A stretch of 64,000 nucleotides of DNA from positions 9,796,001-9,860,000 of the forward strand of contig NC_046683.1 of NCBI RefSeq assembly GCF_009870125.1, written 5' to 3'. Within the stretch, counting starts at the first letter, position 1; the number at the start of each line of letters is the position of its first letter. The DNA is from Drosophila pseudoobscura. Its lineage: Eukaryota; Arthropoda; Insecta; Diptera; Drosophilidae. A program made the translations under genes and the position numbers. A model generated the notes under the pieces. It ran no database searches. It was not told where the DNA came from and saw only the letters and a list, made by a program, of their open reading frames with translations. Below, piece after piece: positions 48,663 through 60,600 of the stretch.

Positions 48663-51371
48663 ATGTCCGCTGCCACACACATGGCGCTGCCTGTTCACGC
48701 CGTGGGCGGCCCGCCGCCGGGTACACCACCGGTCTCCATGGTGTCCATGGGGCCAGGCAAGCGGGGCCACAAGCGCAGCGTTTCGCTGGAGACCAATGCC
48801 CCGCTGGCATTGCGTAGCACCCCCAGCCATCAGTCGCCGTTGCTGCAGTTCTCCCAAGGACATGGCTTCCACACGGGCACGCTCAAGTCGCGCCAGGAGC
48901 AGCGGCGCTTCAGCCAGAAGTTCGGGAGTCACAGCAATCTGGATGGGGATGGGAATGCGGATGGTGGCCCCCACCAGATGCAGATGCGTTCCAAGTTCCA
49001 GAACATCCGGCAAATGTTTGAGCTGAGTCGCAGCTGCGTGGCCGGTGGAGGAGGAGAGGAGCAGCGGTACGCAAACGAGGAGGAGGCGCTACAGTCGCTG
49101 CCGGCAATGATGCTGCCACATCAGCAGCAATCAGTGGCACGACGGACCACACCCATTACCGGAGGAAGTCGATTGGCCATTAACGAGCAGCACCAGCAGC
49201 AACAGCAACAGCAGCAACAGCAACAGACATCGATGGGCGAGGCCATGGAACAGGTGAGGCTTTTGTGCGAGATTCAGGGGCTAGGCCTTGATTGAATTTT
49301 GATTTTGATTTCTAGAGCACCAATGGAGGAGGTTCCGGTTCGGGTTCGGCTTTGGGCTCGGGCTCGGGTTCGGGTTCGGGGGGTAACTATCTGCGTCCCA
49401 TTGCCTTCAAGCCGATACCATTTGAGCCGGACTATCGCATAGCATGCCACCAGCAGCAGCAGTTGCAACAGCAACAGCATCTCCAGCAGCAACAGCAACA
49501 GCAGCAACAGCAACAACAGCAGCAGCAGCAACAGCAGCAATTCCAGCAGCAGCTGCAACAACAGCAGCAGCAGCAAGTGGTCTCCGGATCGGTGGAAAGA
49601 TATGGCTATGGATCAACACCATCGCTGGCACCGCTCCCGACGACAGCCGTGACACAGAAGTTTGGCAGTAAGAAAACGCAACATCGAGGAAGCAAGGGAA
49701 ATCCTTCAACGAATCTCCTTCTTTTACAGGCACAACAGATCTGCGGCATTTGGCAGCCAGGCGCCGGAATCATCGCGTGCTACAGCGTGGCAGCAGCAGC
49801 CATGAGGATGCCATGAATACTGAATGCATGACGGATGGGGCCAGCAGGTGAGGCAGAAGATGATGATTGTATTTATGTGTATCGTGTAATCTAAAAGGGA
49901 TCCGTCTTCCAGCAAAAGCAGCGGGACAATGGTTGGAAGCGATCTGACGCCCTCGCCCTCGGACTCGGGCATCTCTGAACTGGAGGCAGCACTGAAGGAT
50001 CGCGACTCGGAGCTGTCGTATCTGCGGCAGGCCATGGAGCACAATGAGAAAGTAATTTTCAAAGTACAAAAGGTTAAGGCCAGGGATCAACCGATCACAC
50101 CCGACACCACTAACACACCGCATCGCTTTTCTTTGCTCCTTTCTATCCCTTCTTTCGTTTGGCTGCGGCTTTAGGACAAGGAGGTCTACTGGGAGCACGA
50201 GACGCAGCGTCTGAGGCTGCTCTACGAGCGGGAGCAGCGCGAGTATCAGCTGAAGCTGAAGAAAATGGAGCAGCTGCTGGCCTTGCAGCAGTTCCAGTTG
50301 AAGCAGCACAAGATCCGGCAGCAGGAGCAGGTGCACAAGCTCCAGCAGCAACTGGACGCCACACGCTGCAGCAATCAGAATCTGAAGCAATCCGAACAGC
50401 AGCTCCAGTCCTCGGCGATGGGGCTGCACCAGCAGCTGGAGGACACGCGCCAAACGGTGGCCATGCTGCGCTCCCAGTTGGAGGACAGCGAGTGGAAGGT
50501 GTGCGAGCGGAATGGGGAGATAGCTTTACTCAAGACGCAGCTGAAGGAAGCGCATGTAAGCAGGACTCACCCTTGCCTTGGAGATTTCCTCTAAAGCCTG
50601 TCTCTTTTGCAGATCGAAATCAATGTCAAGGATCATGCGATTGTTAGCCTGAAGCACCACAACCACAGCAACAGTAGCAGCAGCAAAAGCAGCAGCGAAA
50701 CCAAAAGCCAAAGTCAACCAAAGGAGGAGCAGCAGCAGCAGCACCAGCACCAGCATCAGCTTCAGCAGCTGCAGAAGATCATTGCGTTGAAGGATCAGGT
50801 GATTGGAGCACTCACCAACGAACTGGCGAAGCTGCGCAAGGAGCTCTCCGATCTGGCTATTGCCCACGAGTACGGGGAGGAGCCCTGCGGCCGGTACACA
50901 CGTCTCAAGCAGCAGCTGGACAACCTTAATGAGATCTGCCAGAAGACGCGCAAGTACACATCCTCCGCAGAGGCTGCCGTTCCCGCTCCCGCTCCCGTCC
51001 CCTTGGAGGTAGTGGTGGCTCCTCCGCCCCGGCTGGATGCCATCATGCAGCGACTGCAGCTGCAGGACCAGGGACAGGGCCAAGGCCAGGGCCAGGGCCA
51101 GGGACAGCAGCAGACGCTGGACACCCTCATCGAGGAGTCCACCACGTATGCCGAGGACATTGCCAAGCTACGGCAGAAGCTGGACGACTTTCGCATCAAC
51201 CTGGAGCTGGAGAAGCGGCAGTGGTGCGCCGAGAAGGACAAGGTCCTGGGCTACCAGAAGCAGCTGCAGGCCCACTACATACACATGTACCAGAAGCTGC
51301 GATGCCTGGACAATGCGGTGCCAGGACCAGGGGCTGCCGCTCCAGCAGAGGCAGCCACCGATGTGAACTGA
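48663..51371 (+). CDS. LZTS/Fez1-family coiled-coil protein with polyQ tracts
   Basis: Six exons, 48663-49253, 49316-49667, 49730-49847, 49913-50072, 50175-50555 and 50613-51371, encoding 786 residues. The N-terminal half is low-complexity with two polyQ tracts (ends of exons 1 and 2) and a Gly-Ser repeat. From exon 4 on comes a long coiled coil opening with ISELEAALKDRDSELSYLRQ and NEKVIFKVQ, then DKEVYWEHETQRL; this resembles the Fez1 domain of LZTS1-3/N4BP3 (recalled). Those proteins are cytoplasmic or postsynaptic scaffolds and growth regulators. Heptads continue to EKRQWCAEKDKVLGYQKQL. A donor after KVQK (50072) was preferred to one seven codons earlier (50051) because it keeps the Fez1-like stretch; both are in frame. 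The frame is open upstream of the ATG to the acceptor at 48647 (LSIIS), so an upstream coding exon is possible. Confidence 0.75.
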
Positions 51372-53563
51372 GGATCTGGGATCCGGGAGTCAGCAAATGG
51401 TGCTATTTGTCGTTGCACTGCAATTCGATTGCTCCAGGAGTAACCGAACGCCAGTGATGCTTTCTAGTTCTTCCTTAAAAATATTCTAGTTTCATCTCTA
51501 CACTCTGCAACATCCATTGAGATCCCCTCTGAGGGGTTCCTCACTTCTTTTAGACTTCTAAAAGTACATACTGGGTAAATGATAGATTAAGAGCAGAACT
51601 AGTACTCTTACAATCTGTTCAATTCACTCTTTCTGTGGATCCCATCTCCCTCTTCCAGTTAAATAATTCTCGCTACAATGCAATCAATTATCGCTACAAG
51701 CGATAACCCATAAACGGCGATAATTAATACAAGATTATTGATTTTATTAAAAAAAAAAACAAAACAAAAAAACGGGGAGAAAGAGGAAAGTCTCTTGTGA
51801 GCCCACTCCATGGATCGTTCTCTTTCCAGTCCAATAAATTATCACCACAAGCCGACAAGCTAAGCGATAAGCGATACATGCGGCGATAAATAATACACGA
51901 TTATCCATTTTACTCCACAAGAAGAAACGGAGAGGGGAGCGGTTCTCTTCGTGAGAATCAAATATTTTATGAATATTTAATTTTTTGTTTTTATATATTG
52001 TATGTATTTTTTAATTTATTAAATTTTTTTACCCAAAAATACTTAAAGCAACAGAAGATGAGAATGAAAAAAAACCAACATTTGTGATTCCGCATGCGCG
52101 TAGATGAAATCGTATCTATGTTGAATATATCCGATATACGATATGATGTATCAATAGTTATTATTGATATCGATCCAATATGTATATGCAATAAATGATA
52201 CAAAAATATGATGATTACTCATGGTGTATTTAGTTTTCAATATTCAATATTATCTGCACACAGATCATTGTCTTCCCAGAGGTACTCCGTGTGTCCAAAA
52301 AAAATACTATAACAGAAGGAAACAACTTTCTCAAACCCATGGATACAACATCGCTTTATTGGTTTACCGTTCGTGTAGATTCCATTATTTTATTATTAAC
52401 AAAATGCATAACTTTAAGAATCCGTTTTCAGGAATGGAAGTGTGTCCCAAGTATTTTACTGAACTCTCACATATGTAGCTCCTAGCACGCAGAATCTACC
52501 TTTTGAAAATGGAAGTTAAAGAAATTAAAATCAATTTAAATCTAAAATTAAATCTTTTGGCCTAATTCACATAAACATTGAGAACTCTTTGAGTGCAAAC
52601 CTAATTTAAATAAATTAAATCGTACCAAAAAATTTCAATTTTCCACATTTCTGGTATTATATTGTTTCAGAAAATATAATAAATCATTCAAAATACTCGA
52701 AAGAAAGCAACAGATAAATCTTGGCGACAACAGATACATCTCTTTGAGAGCCAATAAATGTCTGGTGAAAAATCAATTCGATTTCGCTCGGAGACATCTA
52801 GAAAGTAACCATCATTTATGGTGCCGCCACAAATGAATTCAAATTCAAATAAATTACTGAAACAACACACACAATGTGGCGCCCTGGAAAAAAGCTCCGC
52901 GAAAGTATGCTGGTCGGGGGTGAGTGCCGAGCACGGAATCTGTGGCAAGGAGCACACGGACACAGTAATTGCAGGAGGCAGCATTACAAAAGTACTCGCA
53001 CACACGGTTACACATGGCAGCTGGAGAGCTCTGCTGGCAAGTTAGTTTCCGGCTGTGAAAAACGGTTACAAAATGTGTAAAAAGTGTTGAATCACTCGAA
53101 GAACAACTGTTGAACACATAGACGATAAAAGAGAAATTGAATTTTTATGAAAATCGCACAGAACAAAACAGCGAAAGAAACAGGTCAGCAAAAATAATTA
53201 CAACAATTTTTTCATATGCGCGTAGGTATACCTGAAAATAAAGCTCTAGGCTGCCAGGCTGCCAGGCAGTTGGAAAAGCTATCGTGCTTTTGGCTTTTGG
53301 TCCTAATGCATTTGGCGCTTTAGAGTTAAAGCAATTCAAACAGCGCCAAAAAATCCATAGATACTATATACTCACTTTTCCCATATATGTATGTGTATCC
53401 ATAAGATACTGCCTCACTCGATTATCGATTTGCACAAGATATGCAAAGGACATTCGACACGCCATAGAACTCATGTAAATATCCCTTCTCATCTTTGTGC
53501 AGCGGAAAACCACAAATTTTCCACGTGCGGGCCACCTGTTGCATCAAAGGCTACAATATCCCA
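51372..53563. other. Intergenic stretch, no gene seen
   Basis: About 2.2 kb, AT-rich. A diverged local repeat with AAATTATC.C.ACAA.C...GATAA blocks occurs twice (around 51660-51740 and 51830-51910). Short ORFs carry no domain. Promoter elements for the HP1-like gene must lie near the right end; a CAG acceptor-like site at 53500-53502 leaves an upstream noncoding exon possible. Confidence 0.45.
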
Positions 53564-55240
53564 ATGCCACGCTGGGGTCATCGGCCGAAAATTTGGGATT
53601 TTCAGGTGGAAAGCGTCGTAGACAAGTGTCTGGCAAGTGGAAATATTCACTATTTAGTGCAGTGGTTGGGCCGTATGGATCCGGAGTACACTTGGGAGCA
53701 TGCGGAGGCACTCGAGTGCCCCGAGGCGATCCGTAAATACGAGGAGACGATGGGATTCAATGACCAGCCGATTGTTTTGGGGAAGCGTATATCTTCGGCA
53801 TCATCATCATCGTCGTCGTCGTCATCATCGTCATCTGGAGACTCAGTTTCATCCTGTGTCACCGTAAAGAAGCGGTCATCGTCATCGGTATCAGCATCGT
53901 CGTCGTCATCGACCTCATTCTCGTCATTGGTATCGACATCGACCTCATTACAACCGCCAGAAAAGAAGCGCTATTCGTCATTTCCATCGACCACATCGGT
54001 CTCATCGAATCACTCGGAAAAGCAGCGCAGCTCCTTATCGGAATCCACATGGGCATTGTTATCGTCATCGGCGTTATCGGAGCCCTCGTCATCCGTCCCG
54101 CCCCAACCCTCGGACAAGAAGCGAAATCCATCACCGCCATGGCAGCCCCCTCCAGAGAAGCGCATTTCGTTATCGCAATCGACGTGGTCACTAATGTCGT
54201 CATCGATATCGTCAACGGAATCATTCGAGCTCCCGGAAAAGAAGCGCAATTCGTCGTTGCCGTCGGTATCGGGCATATGCCAACCAATGATACCCAATCC
54301 CAAGCGCAAGTCGTCATCGTCATCGGTATCGTCATCAGAATCGAATATCCCTGAAAAGAAGCGCAAGTCGTCAGAGGCCTTGACCTCATCGCATCTACTT
54401 GGAAAGAGGAGTAATTCAGAGAGTAATTCGATATGGGAGTCACCGTTATCCCCTTCCCCGGAGAACAATTCGATGTGGGAGTCCCCCCTGTCCCCGCCAG
54501 CCGAAAAGAGGCGTAAATCATCGGAAAAGAAGCGTAAATCATCCGAAAAGAGGCGCAAGTCATCTGAGAAGAAGCGTAAATTATCTAGAATGTCAATGTA
54601 CTCGGATATATCCGACACACCCGCATCCCCACCACTGGAGAAGAGTCTTAACTTGTCTCGAATGTCTATGTACTCGGATATATCGGACTCACCCGCTTCT
54701 CCTCCACCGGAAAAGAGGCGCAAATCATTTGGAATGCCAATGATATCAGTGAAATCGGAGCTATCGTATATACCGGTGAAATCGGAGCTATCGGATTTAT
54801 CGAACGTATCGAACGTATCGAACGCAACGGAGGTATCGGAGGTATCGGTAAAATCGGAGTTATCGCAGGTATCATCAGCCCAACGGGAAGTAAGGGAGCC
54901 ATGGTATATGCGTAATCTGGATCCTAGCGCCGGGCCGAGGGGCTTCGCCCGTGGCCTGGAACCGGTGAAGGTACTGGGCGCCACCGATGCTTTGGGCGAC
55001 ATTATGCACTTGATGCAGTGGAAGGGCTGCTCCCAGTTCGACCTGGTGTCGCACGAGGAGACCAGCATCCTGTGTCCCCAGCTGGTCATCGAGTATTACG
55101 AGCAGCGTCTGTCCTGGCACAATGTCCCCACTGTCACGGATGTCATACTCGGTGTCAAGAATTGGAAGCAGAAGGGCTACATCAACCGATACAGAGACAG
55201 ATATGGCAAAAAAGGTACGAGGCCAACCGAAATTCTGTGA
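53564..55240 (+). CDS. Divergent HP1-family protein: chromodomain, long Ser/Lys-rich hinge, chromo shadow domain
   Basis: An intronless ORF of 558 residues from MPRWGHRPK. The chromodomain (about 12-62, DFQVESVVDKCLASG...YTWEHAEALECP) keeps two cage positions (F13, W34), but the third aromatic is Arg (R37, in QWLGR), so H3K9me binding may be altered. A hinge of about 400 residues is Ser-rich, with many repeats of the form PEKKR.SS and two copies of SRMSMYSDISD.PASPP, and ends in VKSELS repeats; it has many potential nuclear-localisation and phosphorylation sites. The chromo shadow domain (about 460-520) has GLEPVKVLGATDALG, ILCPQLVIEYYEQRLSWH, with the dimer-interface Ile and Trp conserved. 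A 38-residue basic tail follows. The shadow domain is closest by eye to HP1b/HP1c. It probably belongs to the fast-evolving, often germline-specific HP1 paralogues of Drosophila. An in-frame TTG upstream is not a credible start. Confidence 0.82.
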   Translation: MPRWGHRPKIWDFQVESVVDKCLASGNIHYLVQWLGRMDPEYTWEHAEALECPEAIRKYEETMGFNDQPIVLGKRISSASSSSSSSSSSSSGDSVSSCVTVKKRSSSSVSASSSSSTSFSSLVSTSTSLQPPEKKRYSSFPSTTSVSSNHSEKQRSSLSESTWALLSSSALSEPSSSVPPQPSDKKRNPSPPWQPPPEKRISLSQSTWSLMSSSISSTESFELPEKKRNSSLPSVSGICQPMIPNPKRKSSSSSVSSSESNIPEKKRKSSEALTSSHLLGKRSNSESNSIWESPLSPSPENNSMWESPLSPPAEKRRKSSEKKRKSSEKRRKSSEKKRKLSRMSMYSDISDTPASPPLEKSLNLSRMSMYSDISDSPASPPPEKRRKSFGMPMISVKSELSYIPVKSELSDLSNVSNVSNATEVSEVSVKSELSQVSSAQREVREPWYMRNLDPSAGPRGFARGLEPVKVLGATDALGDIMHLMQWKGCSQFDLVSHEETSILCPQLVIEYYEQRLSWHNVPTVTDVILGVKNWKQKGYINRYRDRYGKKGTRPTEIL

Positions 55241-57619
55241 TTTTTCTATGATGAATCATAGGATAAAAAAATATCAAATATATATAACCAATAAATGTAC
55301 ACAAATACTATGTATATGAACGTGTGTGAAAATATCTACTAGAGATGCATACAAAGTTTTTTTTTTTTAAGAAGATACTATGAGAAGATATAGATAAATA
55401 TGCGAAAATATCTACTAGAGATGCATAAAAAGTGTTTTTTTTTTTTAAAGAAAATATATATGTGCGCAAAGGATGGAATGGAAGAGGGCATACATTATAA
55501 GAACCTATACTCTATATACACATTTTTTTTGTGAATTTATTCACCATAAAACTATGTACTAAGACGTACCATGTACTTAGTACGACGAGACGAGTAGGAG
55601 AATAAAGATAAATACGGCTATTTTTTTGAGAGATTGTATGAGATTGTATATGGACGAGGCAGAAAGCATAGACCTAACTTAAGTTGTTTTCTTTTTTTTT
55701 TGGAAACTATTTCAAAGAAATAATATATGCGCTGTGGTTTGATAGTAAAAAGTAGATGAAGAATGCAAATTTTTGTGAATTTTTGTTCACCAAAAATACA
55801 TGCATATATACTAAACAGATAGTTTTTGAAAAGTACTCTCGTACGAGATTTATAGATGCAAATTTACCCAAACTTTTTTGTTGGTTTTTTATATTTTTGC
55901 ATCCTAAGAATATCTACAATGAAAAGATGGTAACGTTATTTTCATTTAAAAAAACAAAAAAAATAAAAATAACACAAAAAAAACAATGCTCTGAAGAAGA
56001 AACTCCTAAAATACGATTTTGTGTGAATTTGTACACCAAAATCCAACTAAAAAACAAATAGAGAAGAGATTATATGAAAGCTATGTACCGGAGTGGAGTG
56101 GAATGGAATTTATTTTTGAATTTGTTGATCGATGTGCAGTAAATGGCATACTAAAACCCATTTTAAAACATACATATTTAGTACGTGTTCTTTAAACCGT
56201 ACAATAGCCATACATATATCAATGAAATACGATACAGGAATACATGGAAATATTTCCAGCGAAAAATATGGAAATGCTCATACACACACACACACACCTA
56301 ACACATAACACATGGATGTAATATTATTGGCAAGGGGCGAGGGAAAACCCACCTTGTTTAATCAGCATTAATTAACCACGTTTCAATGTTATGCTCTTGA
56401 TGTGAATAAAAACTATGTAAAATGCAAAGCTTGTGTATGTTTATTATTGGTGTGGCGGAGGGTTGGATTTTCTACTTTACAGATGCATACGATGGGATTA
56501 GATTGCACCCTCGTCCTGAGCCTCATCCCTGAGATCTAATGAGATTTGATTACACGATCGACGGAGCGCACAGCCACCGGCATTATTTGAACAATACAAA
56601 TATTTCAATAAACAAAGGGGTGCCGCAGCATTTCGTAACTTTTGCAGACGGATCGGTTGCTATGGCAGCAATCACAGCTAAATATTCATTATATTTTTGG
56701 GCCATGTGGAAGCACACGTTGCGGCAGCTTATTTCGTTCGGTTGGGCTTTAAAGGGTCGCTTTTTATTCCTTACAGATGGATCGTTCCTCTGGCAGTACA
56801 GCTTATTTCATGCAGTGGGAATACAATTTTCTATACAATTTTTCCGGCAATCTCCAAAATGTTCCTGACGAAAACCAATAATGTTTTTAAAGTGTGCAAA
56901 TATAAGTGTCCCAATATCAGGTTCTACAGTTTTGGTTCACAATACGTTTGGGAAAATCGTAAATACTAAATTTCATAAGCTCGAAAATCGGTTAGTTTTT
57001 GTTCTTCTTTATTTTAAAATTAGTTCTAAGCAGTTTTATGTTTCTAAATTTATTTTTTTCAAAGTCCAAACTATAACGAAACATCTGCCTGATGAAATCG
57101 CAAGTAAATTGAATATATTTCATGTATATTTATATGCATAAATGTATGTATGTATGTCAATATATGCTAAATGTACCATATTCGTATATAAAAAAAAAAT
57201 CATATAACAATTAAAGTATTTTATTGACGGCTTAAATCTGTCAAATGTTAAAGAGTTAAATGTGCAGCAGGCAGACGGATAAATGACTCATCAACTGGGG
57301 ACTGTATTTCACATATAGATACATATTGTATATCGTGTATAAGGAAATATATTTTTTCTAGAAAAAAAAAACCAAAAAAAAAGGAAGCATTTTAAATACA
57401 ATATTCTTGTTGCATTCATTAATGATAATATATGTATATATTTCCAAATGATAAATTAACGCATAATAGGCAAATCCTCGCAGCAGCATTTTCTTAGTCA
57501 AACGCGGAGGAGCCTCGCCTCGGTCTTATATTCGAAACGCATTCACACACACAGCACTCTATTGCACACACAAACGTACTATATATCTAGTGATCCTTTC
57601 GGGGGGTTGGGGTCTCCTT
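55241..57619. other. Intergenic stretch, no gene seen
   Basis: About 2.4 kb, strongly AT-rich, with poly(A)/poly(T) runs and a local duplication: an 'atctactagagatgcata.aaagt' block followed by a T-run occurs at about 55335-55370 and 55412-55447. ORFs up to about 110 codons (for example near 56539) have no recognisable domain. Confidence 0.5.
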
Positions 57620-60600
57620 CTAGCACTCCTCCACATAAGTGGCAGGGAAGATGCCAATGTGATTCCGCAGGGCCCCCAGCCACCAGCCGTCATCCTGCTT
57701 GGCATGAACTTCGATGATGTCGCCGGGACTCAGTTCCAGTTCATCGTAAAGCTTTGGTGTGTAGCTGTAGAGCGCCTTGCATCGTCCAAGCACTTGGCCC
57801 TGACCCTGACCATGGCCATGACCGCCGCCCTTCTGCAAATCCTGCGCATTCTGGTAGAAATGCTGCGTCGGCATCTGGTTTTGCGACTGCAACTGGCTTT
57901 GTGGTACCTGCTGCCCCTTGACGGGCCCCGTGTCCTCCTCGTCCTCGTCTTGTGAACTGAATTCATCAAAGTCCGAGTCCTGCTGATTGGAGCCGCCGTC
58001 TGCTTGGCCGCGATCACTGCCCTGGTTATGGTTGTGATGATGGTTGTGCTGATGGTTCGCTGGTATGGTCTTGCATTTGACAGACGCCGCCGCCAGTGCC
58101 ACAGCGGCCAGCGAGGCGTTCGTCGTGGAGATTATCTTTGGTTGGCTGGTGGTGAAGGTCTCAATGTTGCTCTTGCTCCGATTGAAGTGCTTCAGCGCTG
58201 GCCCCGTCGCCGTCACACTAATGTCCGCACAGGAGCTGTTGCTGAGCGCATTGCCCATCATTTGGGAGCAGGCATCCTCCTCCTCCGGTTCATCCTCCTG
58301 GTGGCCTCCACTCACATCCAGTCCTGTGGACTGCTGCGTCTTGTCGTTGTTCTTCAGCCAATTGGGGACCTTGAGAATGCTTTGCTGGAGGCCAGTGCGA
58401 TCCCGCGTGATCTATGGGGCGGCATAATATAAAAATTCGAATCATTTTCGACATTCAGAAAAGAGAATAGAGCTATTTTTGTATGCTTAATTATCTATTA
58501 TGATTGCAATTTAAGAAATTAAGTGGTTACATAGTTTTGTTTCTGCATTTTACATAATTATGAGGATTAAATTTAGTTCAGAAAGGATACACCAGAAATA
58601 TCTATACATATGATGGAAGTATACAGAGAATATACATAGATTTATGGTGCGCTTTAACAACCTTTTAATATCTTTAAGAGTAAATAAAAGGAATGTCGAT
58701 TCGATCATTTCAATACATATTTTGATTTAAATTCTTTCGGGAATAATACGCCGGAGAGTAGTTATTTTGAATAGGTGTTTAGAACCTCTGAGAAATTGAG
58801 CCATTTCGATTGCTTACATAGTTTTTTTTGTCAAAACTAACTTTAAATTGGTTTATATCCTATCGGAAAACTACATGTCAAATGTCTTCAAGATTAAGAT
58901 CATAATTTGTGAAGAAAAACTTGCTTAGATTTGGGATCTTCATATTTGAATACAGATTTCGTGGCTTGAAACTTTACATCTTAAGTTTTGCATACAGCTT
59001 CGTGTTGGAATAGTCAAAAATGTATTATTTACTATAAATTTAACATCCGATATTGATTTAAGGGAAAGAGGAGACAATGCTCTGCTTAAAAATAAAATTT
59101 GGTTTCAACCTTACTTAAATTCTGATAATTTGTAATTTAGTTTTTTGTTTCAAAAGAAGAGACACGCCTTAGCAGGAAGAATTATCGGAGGACTGCCTAA
59201 CCTGAATGTGCTGTGCCAGGGGATGTGTGGTGCGGGGCTTGTGGTCCAGCTCCAGGAGGGCCGACTGCAGTTTGATGCGTGATCCCTCCAGATACGTGAG
59301 CATGGATCGAATCTGCAAGAGAGAGAGAGAGAGAGAATCAAGTTAGACATCAATAAGGGAACAAGGTCACTCTCTATCACTCACGTGATACAACTTGTCG
59401 GTGATGTTTTGGTTCTCCTGGTTATTTAACGACTGAGAGAGACCACGGAGGCCGTCGCGTGACTTTCGTTCGCGTTCCAGATCGGTTTTCACCAGCTGTA
59501 GGAGTTTGATGAGCGCATGCTTTCGCCGTTCTCGATTCATGGCCAGTGTGGTGTGTTCGCAGTAAAAGTCGGGCAGTAGCTGCTCGCTGGGACCCTCCGA
59601 ATGGTGGCGGATGTTGCTTACCACCAGCATATCCTTGTCGACATTGCACGCATCCAGCTGCGGCTGCAGGCGGCAGGTGAGGCCACCGAGAATGGGATTT
59701 ATATCGGAGATGAGGCGGCCGTATTGCTGGGCAAAGTTGTGCATATTCGCGAGACGCTGCTGCTCGTTGGTCTGCAGCTGGGAGCTGCCCCGGAGCACGG
59801 CCATCTCCCAGTCGACGCGTGCCCGTTCGGCACGCACACACATCGTGTAGTACTCGACATCGGCTCGCTTTACAGCCTCCTCTGCCTTCTTGCGCTTGTT
59901 GTCCAGCTTTACGCAGTCCTTCTCAGCGTTCTTTAGCTCCTTTTCGGCCGAGATCTTGTTGGGGCCCTGGTGGAGCATGGCAATGGATGGCGACTTCTGG
60001 ATACGCACATCCAGCATGGCGTCCTGCAGCTTCTCGTTCTCACGCGCCGCTGTATGCGAAGCCTTCTTGGCCTTGGCCTCCGTTATGCGCCATTCGCTGA
60101 GTACCCGAGCGGCCTTATCCACAGTACTTTCGACCTTCTCGACAGACGAAAGGATTACACAACATTTAAAAGAGGATTGAAGCTCCTACTTACCGCTTTG
60201 CGCGCCTTGTGGTGACTCTCGACGACCACCTTGAGCGGCTTGACCAGCTCATCGGTGAGGGAGGCCGCCAGCTGGCGGTGGATATCGCTGCGGCTCTCCA
60301 TTTCGGTGGCCACGCCGCGCCAGGCATCCGCCACACTCCCAGGTATCTCTCGGCCAGCCTTGTTCAGCTTATTGGCCAGCTTCGAGAGCGATTTCGAGTA
60401 AATCAATTCGGAATCGGCACTGGAACCAGCCGGAGATATAGAAGAGGATAAGTACTCTCTAGCTATAGGGACTTACCGCTCCTGCAGGACGAATATGAGC
60501 TCCTTGCTGAAATCTCCGCCCTGCTTGATGTAGCGACGCAGTTCCTCGAATCCATTCTGGCCCTGTTTGGAGTATAAAGAATTGGAACCAGTTAGCAACG

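Noticed and set aside
49274-49576. Minus-strand poly-Leu ORF
   Set aside because: It is the antisense shadow of the CAG-encoded polyQ exon of the coiled-coil gene.
53495-53563. Upstream extension of the HP1-like ORF
   Set aside because: The apparent start is TTG and is preceded by an acceptor-like CAG, so the ATG at 53564 is a better start.
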